This document shows, piece by piece, positions 12,674-23,939 of a stretch of DNA of 64,000 bases. How positions within the stretch are numbered: position 1 is the stretch's first letter; each line of letters begins with the position of its first letter. The notes below the pieces were generated by a model. The model did not search any database. It was not told the origin of the DNA and saw only the letters and a list, made by a program, of their open reading frames with translations. The translations under genes were made by a program, and so were the position numbers. Origin of the DNA: Xanthoparmelia taractica (Eukaryota; Ascomycota; Lecanoromycetes; Lecanorales; Parmeliaceae); the NCBI GenBank assembly GCA_033085395.1, contig JANQBS010000142.1, positions 1-64,000 of the forward strand. The letters are read 5' to 3'.

Positions 12674-15311
12674 AATTAAGATAACCGCGAGCAGAGGCCT
12701 ATGAGAGGTATAGTCTATTTAATATTAATTAATATATACTAATAATATTTAATTAGATTATCTAACTTTTAAGTGTCGGAAGTATAAAAGCGAAAGAATC
12801 GTCGCTCCCGACGTAGTTTCCCTTCTATCACTTATAGAAAAAGAAATATATAGAAGAAAAAAAGCTATTTATTCTACTAAACTAATTAAGATATATTCTT
12901 ATTACGTTTACGTATAAGATAGATCTTAAGACGCTTCTTTTAAAGCTAGACGACTTTTCGAAGAAGCCTAAGATACTTAATCCCCGAAATCAAGTCCTTA
13001 TCCGACTTCATCACGTTAAAATTTATATAATACTTCTTATAATTAACTACGAATATAAGGATCGTCTTATTTCTTCTATCAAATTAGACGTAGACACATA
13101 AAACTTTTATAATCATAGCTACGCTAATATCTATCTAATAATTCCCATCGTCTCCCTCGAAACACTCATAAATAATAACTATTTAATTTCAGAACCAAGT
13201 CGGCTTCAAGTATTTAGTGTCACGAAAAAAGAAATCGAGCCAAACCTTTTAATTTATACTTACGTTCGATCTTCTCCTTATATACGTAATAACTATTCTT
13301 ATTATACGATCGAGCTTTAGAAAGAATTTTTCACTTATTCTTACGCGTAACTCCCGTTATAATAATATTTATTTCGCTATTATCCCTCTGCAAATTTCCT
13401 AATATTATTATATTCTTCTTTGTTTATTCATATAGCTTCTAATTCCCATATTATTTTCGCGTAATAGTATTTCGATTACTTCTCTACTACTCTCGAGCAC
13501 CGCGATCTTATTAATAGAGTCTTTCGAAGTCACTCGTGATAACTATGACTCTAGTAAATCGATTTATCGGCCCCTCTCTATATTAGTTTCGAAAGTTAAA
13601 CTCTTCATACGTGAAGATGCACTAACTTCATATTATACTATACGATACATATTATTATGCTTATCGATCTTCGCTATTTATATACGTGCGATAGATTTAA
13701 CTAATCTTCGATTAAGCCTAAGTGCGAAATATAATTACGCTTTTTACTCTATATAATAAAGCCCTCTTCGTGCTTTAATCTCTTTATCGCCGCTCTATTT
13801 AAAGTAAGCCCGCTATAGTCTTTAGCCTTAGCTTTTATATTTAAACTTATTTAAGTTTATCGCAAAGTATCGTTATTATTCTAGTGAATTTTGAGACTAT
13901 CGTCTCTTAAAGCTTTCGCTATATCTTTTAATCCTTTAACGATAGCTTTATAGTACTATCTATCTTAGTCTCTTTACGATAAAACGTTTAGATAATAGAT
14001 AGCTTTCCGCGATTGCTCCCCGATTCTATAATGTCTTTATTAAGATCCGCTATCTTATCGATATTATTATGCTTCTAGTTTTAATACACCACTCAAGATA
14101 AATTTAAATAATATCTACCTATAACTTAGGGGCTCGTGTCGACTGTGCTCGATATAATAACGAACTTCAATTTTAATATAAATGCAAAAGAGAATTAAAT
14201 AGAGCAAATATCAAAGCAACGTCGAGTTAAGTCTTAATAATAGATATTAGTTATAATATAGATGCGTTCTAGAAGAATAGAATAACCGTGAAAAGCGTTT
14301 AGAAAAGCACTTCGATATATATCTATCGAGTGAATAAATAGATATATATGAAGTCCGATGAGACTAAGATAACTCCGCGTCTGAAGAGATAGATTATGTC
14401 ATCGACCGGCCCTTCGAAACGATGTCAGCGATATTATTAGATATATCTAATTAATATCGCCTGACTAATATTACTTATACGCTGCCTATATCTCAAGTTA
14501 AGAATACTCTAGCACAACATATAGAATTATATTATAAGTATCTCTATCTAAAGTATTAATATAAAACTTATAAATCCGTAGCGATTTATTAAGCGTTATA
14601 TAGGCGAGATCGTATATAGATAATAATTAATCGAAAATTGTAAATAAGTTAGAGACTATTAGCTCTTATATCTAATAAATAATTAAGATAAAGATATCTA
14701 GAATTATTCTTAAACGATGCGTTAATTTAGTTACAATATATGTCATTATAATAAACGATTAATAATGCGGGTAATAAACCCTAAGAGCTCTATACACGAC
14801 AGACTACTTAGATTTTAATCTAGCTTAATAAAATTCTTCAACGCCAGTAATTTCTACTCGCGATAGTTAGATTTTTTATAAAAATTAATGTTTAAGAAGA
14901 GATTTTAATTAATTTTCTTACAAATTTAAAAAGAATTGCGAAATACGTTAAATTGCCAGAGATAGCTAAAAATAGAGGTCGTTTCACGTGACGAAATTAT
15001 AAGCGCAGCAATCAGAGCGTTTCGAGGAATCAACTTTTTTTCAGATCATTTTATAGTACTTAGACGACTTGACTATCGTAAGCAGGAATTACTGGCGTTA
15101 AGGATTCTTATCGAGTTAGATCTAGCGCTAGAACTAAGGTAGGATTAGCTTTGCGAAGCAAAAGCGTAACCCTAATCAGGATAAAGCCGGCACAGCAACA
15201 TTTCTTTGTCCATCTAATGACACCCCTCTGAGCTGCGTCTGCTTGGGTGCTCTAGGGTTTCCGTAGTGTAATGATCCCCTTTTCCAATTAGCAATCAGTG
15301 TCCCTCCCGCC

Positions 15312-16724
15312 ATGTCAGCCTTCATCACACGTAATCTGGCGTTCTTCTATCCTCCCAAGCCTGTACCAAAACGCAGCGACGCACTCCGCGTGGGGCTCTT
15401 CGGCGCCTCGAAGATAGCGTGAGTCCCCAGCAAGTAACATTGCAAGACCATTCCGACTCGCTCACCACCATCAGACCGGCGGCTATCATCCATCCTGCCA
15501 AGTCTCACCCTGAAGTCATCATTGCAGCCATTGCCGCAAGAGACCAAGCCAAAGCCAACGCCTACGCCCAAAAATATGACATTCCCATCGTCCACACATC
15601 TTATCAGGCTCTCATCGAAGATCCATCTATTGATGCGGTTTATATACCTTTACCAAACGGCTTGCATTTCGAGTGGGCACTGAAATCGCTGCAAGCCGGC
15701 AAGCATGTGCTGCTGGAGAAACCGTCGACGTCTAATGCGTTTGAGGCTGAACGTCTTTTCCGAAGCAACTTATTCACAAACGAACACGGCGATGGTGATA
15801 CTAGCAGCCTGCCCGTTCTTTTGGAGGCTTTTCATACCCTTTTCCATCCAGCTTTCAGCAAGTTCCTGGGTCTGGTCGAACCTGCGGATGTCGTCGAGGG
15901 GCATGCTACGCTGGAGATAATGAAGGGTCTAATCCCCGTGGAAGATGATATACGAATGGACTATGATCTTTCTGGTGGTTCCCTCATGGATTGCGGTACT
16001 TATGCTGTCCTTGCGCTAAGGCGAATTTTCCAGGAGGAGCCTTTGGAGTGCATTGAGGTGTGTTCAATGCTCTTATATCTCGCTTTTTCATTTTCTTTGG
16101 ATAGTGTATTCACTTCAAGACACAATATAGGCCACTCCACACCAACCGCCCGGCGTAGACAAAAGGATTGACCAGGCCTTCAAAGCTACCTGGAAGTTTC
16201 CTAACGGTGGATATGGATCAATCTCGGCAAACATGTCCGTGGCTGGAGGCTACTCTTTCCCCTGGCTCACCAGCAAGTGGCCACGTTGGTGTACACCAGT
16301 GTGCTCCGCCAAGCACCGAGAAATCATCCTTCCAGACGAAACCCTTTCCGAGAAGCAAGAGCATGCCGTCCAGAAAACAGTGACATTCTGGACCTACATC
16401 ATCCCCACGTTCTGGCATCGAATCGACATTACAGAACATCACACGGTAAGAACCAAGACGGATAAGAATGTCATAAAACAGTGGACCGAGGTTTCTTACG
16501 TCAAAGAATATGGCGAGAAGGCGTCGTGGACGACATACCGCTGGCAGCTTGAAGAGTTCGTCAATAAGATTCGAAAACGGGCCGGGTCTGGAGCATGGAT
16601 GGGGCCCGAGGACTCGATCAAGCAGATGAGGATGATTGACAGTGCATATACGAAAGCGGGGTTACCTTTGAGGCCGACAAGTGCACTTGTGAGCAGCACC
16701 TCGACGAACGAATCAGCGTCGTGA
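15312..16724 (+). CDS. Gfo/Idh/MocA oxidoreductase (dimeric dihydrodiol / D-xylose dehydrogenase type)
   Basis: Predicted NAD(P)-dependent dehydrogenase of about 427 aa. Exons 15,312-15,418, 15,475-16,057 and 16,131-16,724; introns of 56 and 73 bp with GTGAGT..CAG and GTGTGT..TAG borders. The first exon ends in the nucleotide-binding loop GLFGASKIA, which continues across the intron as PAAIIHPAKSHPEV. The family's EKPST motif (catalytic Lys region) and the GGSLMDCGTYAV segment of the C-terminal substrate domain are intact. Relatives oxidise D-xylose or trans-dihydrodiols with NADP+; the exact substrate cannot be told from sequence. It is the first intact gene beside the RIP isochore, about 140 bp from the border, yet shows no premature stops and ordinary codon use. 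Confidence 0.88.
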
Positions 16725-17827
16725 TTTAAACTTTAAAGAACCGCATCTTATATTTACGATTGAAACGACCTTAATCTCTTTTCCCTACGTACCCATCCCA
16801 ATACACCCCTGACCCCCAAACCCCCTGTACTTTCCTCAAGCACCCCACTCCACTTCCAATCCACGGCACCACCGTCCTCTCAATCACCCGCAAATATCTT
16901 TTCCAAAGCGCACACGCCATCTCTCCAACACAACCAATCCCCTGTCTGTAATCGATCAATCACCGCATCCCGACTCTCAGCATGAAGCTTCCCTCGCATA
17001 AACGAACGCCGCCCTTCGCTCATAGTGAGACAGACTGTAGGACGTGAAATCTTGTCTCCGCTTGCTTGCAACTCCTCCTCTTATCAGGATTCATTCATTC
17101 CTTCGTTCCCGCCCAAAGTACTTCCCCATCTGTCGCGAGCGAAAATCAGACGCAGCGGGGGCTTCAAAGGGGACAAGAATGTATGCGTGTAGGTTTCGCC
17201 GGCAAAACAGGTAGGTGTCTTTGCAAACGATCTTTGTTGGGGGTGTTGAGTGAGTTAGGGCTACCCGATCTACACTATGTACAGATGAGGGGCTGGCAAA
17301 GAGTAAATGGGGGGATTGGTGGGAATGGTGCAGGTACCGCTGTTCGAAGCCGCTCCTTTCGCGGATCGTTTATTTTTTTCGGGCTGTTCTTTATGACCTT
17401 TCGATTAGATATCAAATTACCATGTAGGAATCTGGTCATTTAGTAGGTACGTAGGACATAGTGGCAAGAAAGATCTCGTTTATTTTTTTCGGGCTGTTCT
17501 TTATGACCTTTCGATTAGATATCAAATTACCATGTAGGAATCTGGTCATTTAGTAGGTACGTAGGACATAGTGGCAAGAAAGATCTCTTCTTAGGTTTTA
17601 TGTCATTTGACATGTCATTTCACTATTGTTCTTAACGACAGCGAGAGATCTAGATAATCGACTACTCAACAGAAGGATCGGGTCTTTGTAGATGCATAGC
17701 GCTTGAATGAAAGTAGAAACGCCTCAATGGTATACAGAACGGTATGCAGTGGTTTTATGGACGTCTCGGGTGATACGTCCTTGTTTGGTTTTGGGGCAAT
17801 TAACCGTAAGAGCGCGGGCGAACTACC
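16725..17827. other. Intergenic, with a tandem duplication
   Basis: No convincing gene is present. The only notable structure is the 110-bp tandem duplication at 17,367-17,586. The stretch lies between the ends of two convergent genes, so it holds both 3' regions. Confidence 0.6.
17367..17586. repeat. Perfect 110-bp tandem duplication
   Basis: Copy 1 (17,367-17,476) begins CGTTTATTTTTTTCGGGCTG and is followed directly by an identical copy (17,477-17,586), both ending GGCAAGAAAGATCT. I see no mismatches, so the duplication is recent, or an assembly artefact. Confidence 0.93.
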
Positions 17828-19650
17828 TCAACTATGATCGCTGTCTTTTGTAGAAAGAGACAGGTTTGAGAAGCGCTCGTCGATATTTCTATCGCCAGTG
17901 CGAGGGAGACCAGGATTATAGCGGGAAAATTTGATCCTTTTATCCCGACCGCGAGCAGCGCTTACGTAGGAATTACCCCAACTGCTAGCACTGCTTTTGG
18001 CGGAAAACACGGAGGCGGCTCCGGTTGAATCAGTACCACTAAAGCTTGCATCAGACCTTATGCTCCCTTCCGAAGGAACTAGATGGCCGCTGGAATATTG
18101 GGAGTCGTTCCATATGCTCGCTTCAGAAGGACCTATAGGGCCATTATCCCATCCGCTGGCGCTTTGGGTATTCGTTTGCTTGGCAGGGTCGGAGGGTGGG
18201 CCTAAAGTATTTAAGAGTAACTTACGGGTCTTACGGGTTGTTCTCATATGGGGGTAGAAATGTTGAAGAGTCACCTCTGACGGCGTTTCTTCGATTTGGG
18301 GCAATTCTTCGAGGTGCCAGTCACTCAACGTAGGTAGAGTCTGCGCCCGGCCCACAGTCGAGCATTGACCTAAAAGTCCTCCTAAGGGGGCGTCTTGAAG
18401 CAGATTATCCGATATGACAAACCCTATAAAGTTGACAGCAGGATTATCCGGTAGCATATCCCAGGTCCCCACTGGTATAGACAACAACACCAGGGTCGAA
18501 TAGCTTCTGTATACACCTTCTACGCAAGCGGATTTCACTTTCGCAGGGACGCTCTCCAACCATTCAGCCCAAGCATTTGGTGATAACCATTGATCTTCTT
18601 CTAAGGTAAGGGAGATGAGTACTTTAGGGGGCCTGAAATTGGGCTCAGACGAAAGGTGGCTTGTGGAAGACTGACTGCTCTCAAGATTGTTGCCATCGCT
18701 AGCCCCAGAAAATCCGGTTTCTGAACCAGAGGACTCGCAGGATGGCCTTTCTGTTGGAACTGCGGGCAATTCCGCAAGCGGAGGATGTTCAATTGGAAGA
18801 GGGATGAGCTGAATACTTCTCGGATGGCCCTGATTGCCAAGAACGGTATGAATGGGCGTCTTCCTCCGTTCGTTGACTCTCGTCCCGCCAGTCCTTGGCT
18901 TCCAATGTTTCATGGTTGCGAGTACCCTCATGTGTAACATCGCGACAGTGTTAGAAGGCTTATCACTCCACAACTGTAGCTCCTCGATGAGACTTCTTGT
19001 AAAGGAGTGTTCGGAGACACCGGGAGCCCAGGTCTCGAACCCACATGCAGCTATCACTTCAGTAACGCCGTTTCCAGCTTCTGCCGCCGAACTTGCCCCA
19101 GCGCAGCAATCCAAAAGTATCAAAACATCTGACTCCGCTTGCTCGAGCATATTCTGAATTCCAAGCCACTTGATCGTGGGCGAATCAGGGGTATCGTGAC
19201 TGTGACTCTGGTCAGACCCCTCTAGCATTGCGCGAGTTACACTGACCATGCCCCTACAAGCTGGCGGTCGTCATTCAAGCGGCCATGTCCCGCGTAGTAT
19301 ACAATCAGTAGGGTTTTCCTGTCCTCGTGAGCGTCTAAAAACTCGGACATATGCTTGACCAAGGCGTTGTGCGATCGATTGCTTGGGATATGCCATTCTT
19401 CCGTGTTGTAATGATAGCTTTGTCGGAAGACATCTCGTAACTCGGCAATTTCTTTGGAGACTCCAAGAAGGTCATCCATCCAGCTGAGGAACAGCACATG
19501 AGCCTCGTCATATCTAGATCGTCCAGAGGTGTCATTTGGGAATGCGGCAGCTGTAGCGCACGAAAGGGTTTGCCCAAACGTTTCAAGGTCTCTCACATGA
19601 AAATTGACCGAAGAGATGTCATGAGTTCTGCTCAAAGGAGGTTTCATCAT
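17828..19650 (-). CDS. Caspase-domain (peptidase C14) protein
   Basis: Predicted about 590 aa in two exons (19,258-19,650; 17,828-19,207) joined by a 50-bp intron (19,208-19,257). The caspase-like fold is marked by LLIVYYAGHG (catalytic His near residue 122) and, after the intron, DVLILLDCCAGASS (catalytic Cys near residue 165), so both dyad residues are present. The region before them, SxDxLGVxKEIxELxxVF..HIPSxxSHxAL, fits the caspase-like proteins common in filamentous fungi. After a Ser/Thr-rich linker comes a second conserved block (PPKVLISLTLEED..WAEWLESVPA..VEGVYRSYSTLVLLSIP). No NB-ARC, HET or repeat domain is fused to it. Family members are linked to programmed cell death or stress; the role here is inference. 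The start is uncertain, since a usual beta-1 strand of the p20 fold is not obvious upstream. Confidence 0.8.
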
Positions 19651-20708
19651 ACCAATATTACAATCGGTCCTTGTAGGAGGAGTCGGGAAGCACTCTAGAC
19701 ACCAGGTATATCTATATATAGTTTTGCAATAACGAGAGCCACCTGGCGGATCTGATTGAGATCCTGGAAATCTTGGGTCTTTATGGTGGGTAATCCAGTG
19801 ATGTGGCCCGACGAGGCTGTCAATGATGACGTGGTCTAGCTGCCCAACCCAACCATAACACCACCGTGAGCGACGTGAATGCCTGCCACAAGGGGTATAG
19901 GATCCAATGATTGTCGCTCAAGCAGCTACTTCAAACTCGGTGTATGCGTGCTGCTACCAAAATTGCAGGGGCCGAGACGCAAAAGCCCAACGAGGGTGAT
20001 GACAATTCCTTTCGCTGACAAGCGTTTTTGCTTAGCGAGACGCAGCCTTTTCTTGCACTGACCGCGAAATGATGTGAGTTCAACATGCGCCATATTCTAC
20101 AACTTTGGGAAATGTTCAGCCAGTTCATCGGTGGCAGTCCTTCTGGCTCTAGCAAAAGCGCAGCCCGCGTTCAGGAAGTTTTGAGGTTTCCTCTGAAGTG
20201 ACAAAGGAGGACGCTATATCTTATACCCCAGCAATACGCTCCTCTTTTCCAAGCAATGGATATAGCAGTTCTACAAGAGGGGTATCTCGTCATAGCCTAG
20301 GGTTAAACCCTAGACTAGGGTATATCAGAATCCGTTAAGCAAGGGCGAAGCTTAGCGCAAAGAAGCCCCTGATTAAAAGTAAGGATGGCCAAGGCTATGC
20401 TAGCTGAAACCAGCTTAATCTTGTCGGCCACGGACGTCCCCGCTCCTCCTCGTCTCGAGGGTCCTCATTCCACCACCATCCACACTCTTTCAGTAGGTAC
20501 CTTATGGATTAACAGACTGTGCCGTCCCCCAACCACCAACACCATCCAACTCATAATTTCAACTTGACTGCCTCTCCTCATCCATCAATTCATCAATCCA
20601 TCGATCCATCCTTCATGCGCCTCTCATCATCATCCTTCTGACCACGTCGTCTCCATCAGTTCCATTTTGTACCTCCCAATCCCCTCATCCCGAGTCCCCT
20701 CGCTCACA
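19651..20708. other. Intergenic (divergent promoters)
   Basis: No gene recognised. It contains the palindromic CTAGGGTTAAACCCTAG at 20,297-20,313, which resembles one at 62,781-62,797. The stretch separates two divergently transcribed genes and should hold both promoters. Confidence 0.55.
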
Positions 20709-21559
20709 ATGAGGTCCTTTTTCATCGCCTCTCTCTTCTCTTGTCTCACCCCCATCATCTCCACCCAAGCAGTCACCCTTCTCGCCTCAAACCTCCCAGC
20801 CTGTGCGACACAATGTACTGTCCTTACCGAGTCCGAATCCTCTTGTACACCACCTCTGGCACCAGTTACCAATAACCAAATCTACGAATCATGCTTCTGT
20901 CAATCCGCCCTCCTTACCTCACTATATTCAAGCGCCGCCGTTCAAGGAGTCTGCCCTTTATGTTCAGCTGCCGACATGTCCGCCATCCAGAACTGGTACC
21001 AGGACGTTTGTCCTAATGCCGGAAAGGGTCCCCCCAACTTTGGAGATCTAGTGACGGGTCCTACAACCTCGTCGACTACGGCGAAACCAGGTCCCACAGC
21101 ATCAACTGCGACGGCTGCACCACATGCAAGTGCAACCACTGCGAATCAGCAAGATTCCAACAGCTCTACTAATCCCACCCCCGGGCCTTGGTAAGCCATA
21201 CCTTTCACAATCCACTGGCTCATATGCTAACATGATGCACCTCTAGGATGTCTACCCACTGGCGCTGGATTGTCATGCTCATAATCCTCATCATCGGCCT
21301 CACCGCCCTTGCCATCGGAGGCTGGTTCTTCCACCGCCAGTACCACCGTAAGCGCGAAGCGCAATGGGCCCTTGGGTCGAGGGTGGACATGACCACGTGG
21401 GGACCGGGCCAGAGCGTGCACGACCTCGGCTACTACGGATCGGGAACGACGGTGGGGGCAGGTCCGCCAGTAGACAAGGGAAAAGCAAAGGAGCAAGTGA
21501 GGGGTGTAAACCAGCCGCCGCCTGCGCGCATGAGGGAGAACCGGTTGTCTAAGTTCTGA
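20709..21559 (+). CDS. Secreted-head single-pass membrane protein with eight-cysteine domain
   Basis: Predicted about 264 aa; exons 20,709-21,190 and 21,247-21,559 with a 56-bp intron (GTAAGC..TAG). The chosen ATG (context CACAATGAGG) begins a good signal peptide, MRSFFIASLFSCLTPIISTQA. The following ectodomain has eight cysteines (LPACATQC, SSC, ESCFC, VCPLC, DVC), an arrangement resembling but not clearly matching CFEM domains. A Ser/Thr/Pro-rich stalk (SSTTAKPGPTASTATAAP) leads to one transmembrane helix (IVMLIILIIGLTALAIGGWFF), a basic stop-transfer HRQYHRKR and a cytoplasmic tail of about 70 residues. This layout is common among fungal surface proteins of unknown role; an adhesin or sensor is possible but unproven. 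Confidence 0.75.
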
Positions 21560-22908
21560 GCTAAAAGTGAGGGAGGAATGGGTCAACGGCGTTTGGTTGG
21601 AGACATGGGAGTTGGGCAACATCTCGGAGGCTGGCTTGCACGGTTGGCTTGATGGATGGCAGGCAGGGCGTTTTTGGAACGGCAAAATGGACGACTCATG
21701 TGAGCAAGGATTCGCTTCTTCTATACCCCCAAACATATACTATTCAAGACGGTGATGAGACGATAGCAATGGCAGCAGAGTCTTGTACGGTTCTTGTGTA
21801 GTATCTATGATATCGTATCTACCGAAATCCTCGGATACTTGAGTAAAAGGACCTTGTGTCGCTACTATACCTCTATCTACATCCCTGGCCCACCCCAAAC
21901 CCCCTTGTGCATTCAATAAGCCTTATCAATCACAACTTCTCTTTCACCAAACACACCTCCCAGATATCAAGATCCCAGCTCTTGATCACGTCATTGCTCT
22001 TTTAAGTGCCCCGCAGGTATTCAAGCAAGATACTCTAGAACGCCTAGCATATTCGACATCCAGATCGTTCCTTTCCTGCATTGGAACTCCAGCTAGAGTC
22101 ACTAAATTGCAGAGATTCCGATGCGACCTAGTTTTGCTACTCTCTCTTATATAGGCGGAAGGATTATCGATCACGCAGAGCAGATATGCGGGCGTCAAAG
22201 GGTATCAGCTCAAGGAAAAGGGAGAGAGAGCATCGTGAGTAGGGAGGAACTGATAGTTCCCATTGTTCTTCAGCAGAAGCAGCGCTTCGTGATTGTCTAT
22301 CTGTACCGTATCCAAAACACTTTTCTTCTTCTCAGTGTTGGTTTTCATGCTGCATGATTTATGTTAAAGGTCATTCATTGCATGTAAGGTTTGTTGAGGC
22401 GCTTGGCAAACCGCTTTTTGAGCAGATTCTCTCGGGGTTTTCTATCAAAAGAGAAAAGAAAAGAGATTTATATAGAAAGGTAAGTCCGAAGAGTAATCCA
22501 ACTGCTCGTTGTCTCCTCCTACGCGCCCGCCTGACTTGAAGGTCCCACTTATACTCATCCTTAATGCCGTATAAAAGATAAAGGTATAAAGTTCGGTCAT
22601 ATCACACAATTTCATTCATAATATACCCATTCTCACAGCCCTGTCTGCGTCATATGAACACAAATTTTCCATAACCCGTGACGCAACCGTGTGTCTAAGC
22701 CGATTCGGCGGCGAGTCAACACAACGCCATGTATATATCAATACGGGGTTTCCCTTTTGGTCTACTTACATTCATTAGCTTTTGATCTCCGTATCTTACA
22801 ACAGAGCAGCATATCTTTTACAATCTGAACCCCGCCTATCACCGCAGTGTTCCTTACTTACGACGGGAATTCTAATTGAAAAAAATATTTATCTATGCGT
22901 CCACGAAG
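21560..22908. other. Intergenic
   Basis: Only short unconvincing reading frames are present. The stretch between the two plus-strand genes presumably holds the 3' end of one and the promoter of the next. I see no RNA gene or repeat. Confidence 0.5.
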
Positions 22909-23939
22909 ATGGAATCTGGTCATGCAGACAAGTCTGGACGAGCGGCCGTATTCCTATCCTCGCTTCCGGTTGTTAAGCTGGGGGATATGAATGCAGAACA
23001 GCAGTGCGATATCTGCATGGAGGGGTTCACTAGCGAGGAGGATGCGGTTCAGCTTCCGTGAGTATCCATCTTTCTTCAATGTTAATTTGGTGGACATTGG
23101 GATTCCCATTTTGGCCTGTGGTCGAGAGTCCATCAATCGACCTCTCTCATGGTTTTAGAGAATAGTAAGGATGAACGCTAACGCTAGAAATGTTAGTTGC
23201 GGTCACATTTTTGGGAGAACGTGCATTGCGAAATGGCTCTCATCTGATGAGGGGAGTCGAAACAAAACCTGCCCAATGTAAGTTTACTTCACCAAGCATA
23301 TTCCCTGATGTTGGCTATACGAGATACGTGTCAAAAGCAAAACGGCCCACCTTTGTGCCCAAACTATACCATCAATCTATCTTCCGACCCCAAAAAGTTG
23401 ACGCTGACGCGAAACCATGCAGGTGCCGAGCAGAGCTCTTCCCGAAAGCACAAATCTGGTCACCGCCGCCACCACCACCACTCCTCACCACCTCACCAAA
23501 CCCCACCTCCCCACCCGAGCTCTCCCACCCGGAGCTCCTCGCCCGAATGGCCGAATTACACACCGTTGACTACGCCGGCATCTTCGACGATGAGCCCGGC
23601 CCCGCCGCCGAAGCCTTCAAACTACAACATCTCATTACGCAAGAACTTGCCCAGGATGCCGCAGCCGCTGATCGACCACGGGCGATACCAACATCGGTAT
23701 TAGATGACGCAGTAGCCTCGCTGGCGCGACAGATAGGCTGGCTGTACGATTACCATCATTTGAGATGGAGATCGAGGTATTCACCCACGTCGCCTGCGTG
23801 GTGGGATGAGAGAGGGCCGAGCGTGGAGGATTTGCGGGATCCGGATCAGGAGAGAGACTTTGCGCACCATTTATACGACGTGGTGTGTATTGAGCGGAGG
23901 GCGAGGAGGCTGCGGGCTGGAGATTTGCATTTTGCTTAG
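22909..23939 (+). CDS. RING-finger protein (probable E3 ubiquitin ligase)
   Basis: Predicted about 248 aa; exons 22,909-23,057, 23,197-23,277 and 23,423-23,939. Splicing the two introns (139 and 145 bp) rebuilds one continuous RING: CDICMEGF (exon 1), CGHIFGRTCIAKWL (exon 2) and CPMCRAELFP (exon 2/3 junction). Ligand order is C-x2-C, C-x-H, C, C-x2-C; the usual fifth ligand (H or C two residues after the Phe) appears as Gly, a variant I believe occurs in other fungal RINGs. The C-terminal part contains an acidic, helical region with WLYDYHHLRWRSRYSP and no other known domain. RING proteins recruit E2 enzymes; substrate unknown. The start at the first in-frame ATG is tentative, and an upstream exon is possible. 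Confidence 0.75.

Larger units (their letters stand above)
1..15170. repeat. AT-rich, RIP-degraded isochore of transposon origin
   Basis: The whole stretch is dominated by TA dinucleotides and almost lacks CA and TG, while CG is kept. For example, the first 60 bases contain 15 TA, no CA and no TG. This is the signature of repeat-induced point mutation acting on CpA, in which C-to-T changes occur on both strands. No open frame longer than about 110 codons survives, and the short ones have no family resemblance except on the minus strand near 5.56-8.96 kb (Helitron, separate entry). The remainder (1-5.5 kb and 9-15.1 kb) is presumably further dead mobile-element sequence, but I could not name its families. 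The right border, near 15,130-15,180, is abrupt. Confidence 0.93.

Noticed and set aside
12770..12900. Possible LTR with a TATAAAA box (TGTCGG... near 12,774)
   Set aside because: No matching second LTR, primer-binding site or polyprotein motif could be found by eye.
17066..17443. Frame with hydrophobic start between the dehydrogenase and the caspase-like gene
   Set aside because: It lacks an early ATG, runs into the 110-bp duplication and has no family similarity.
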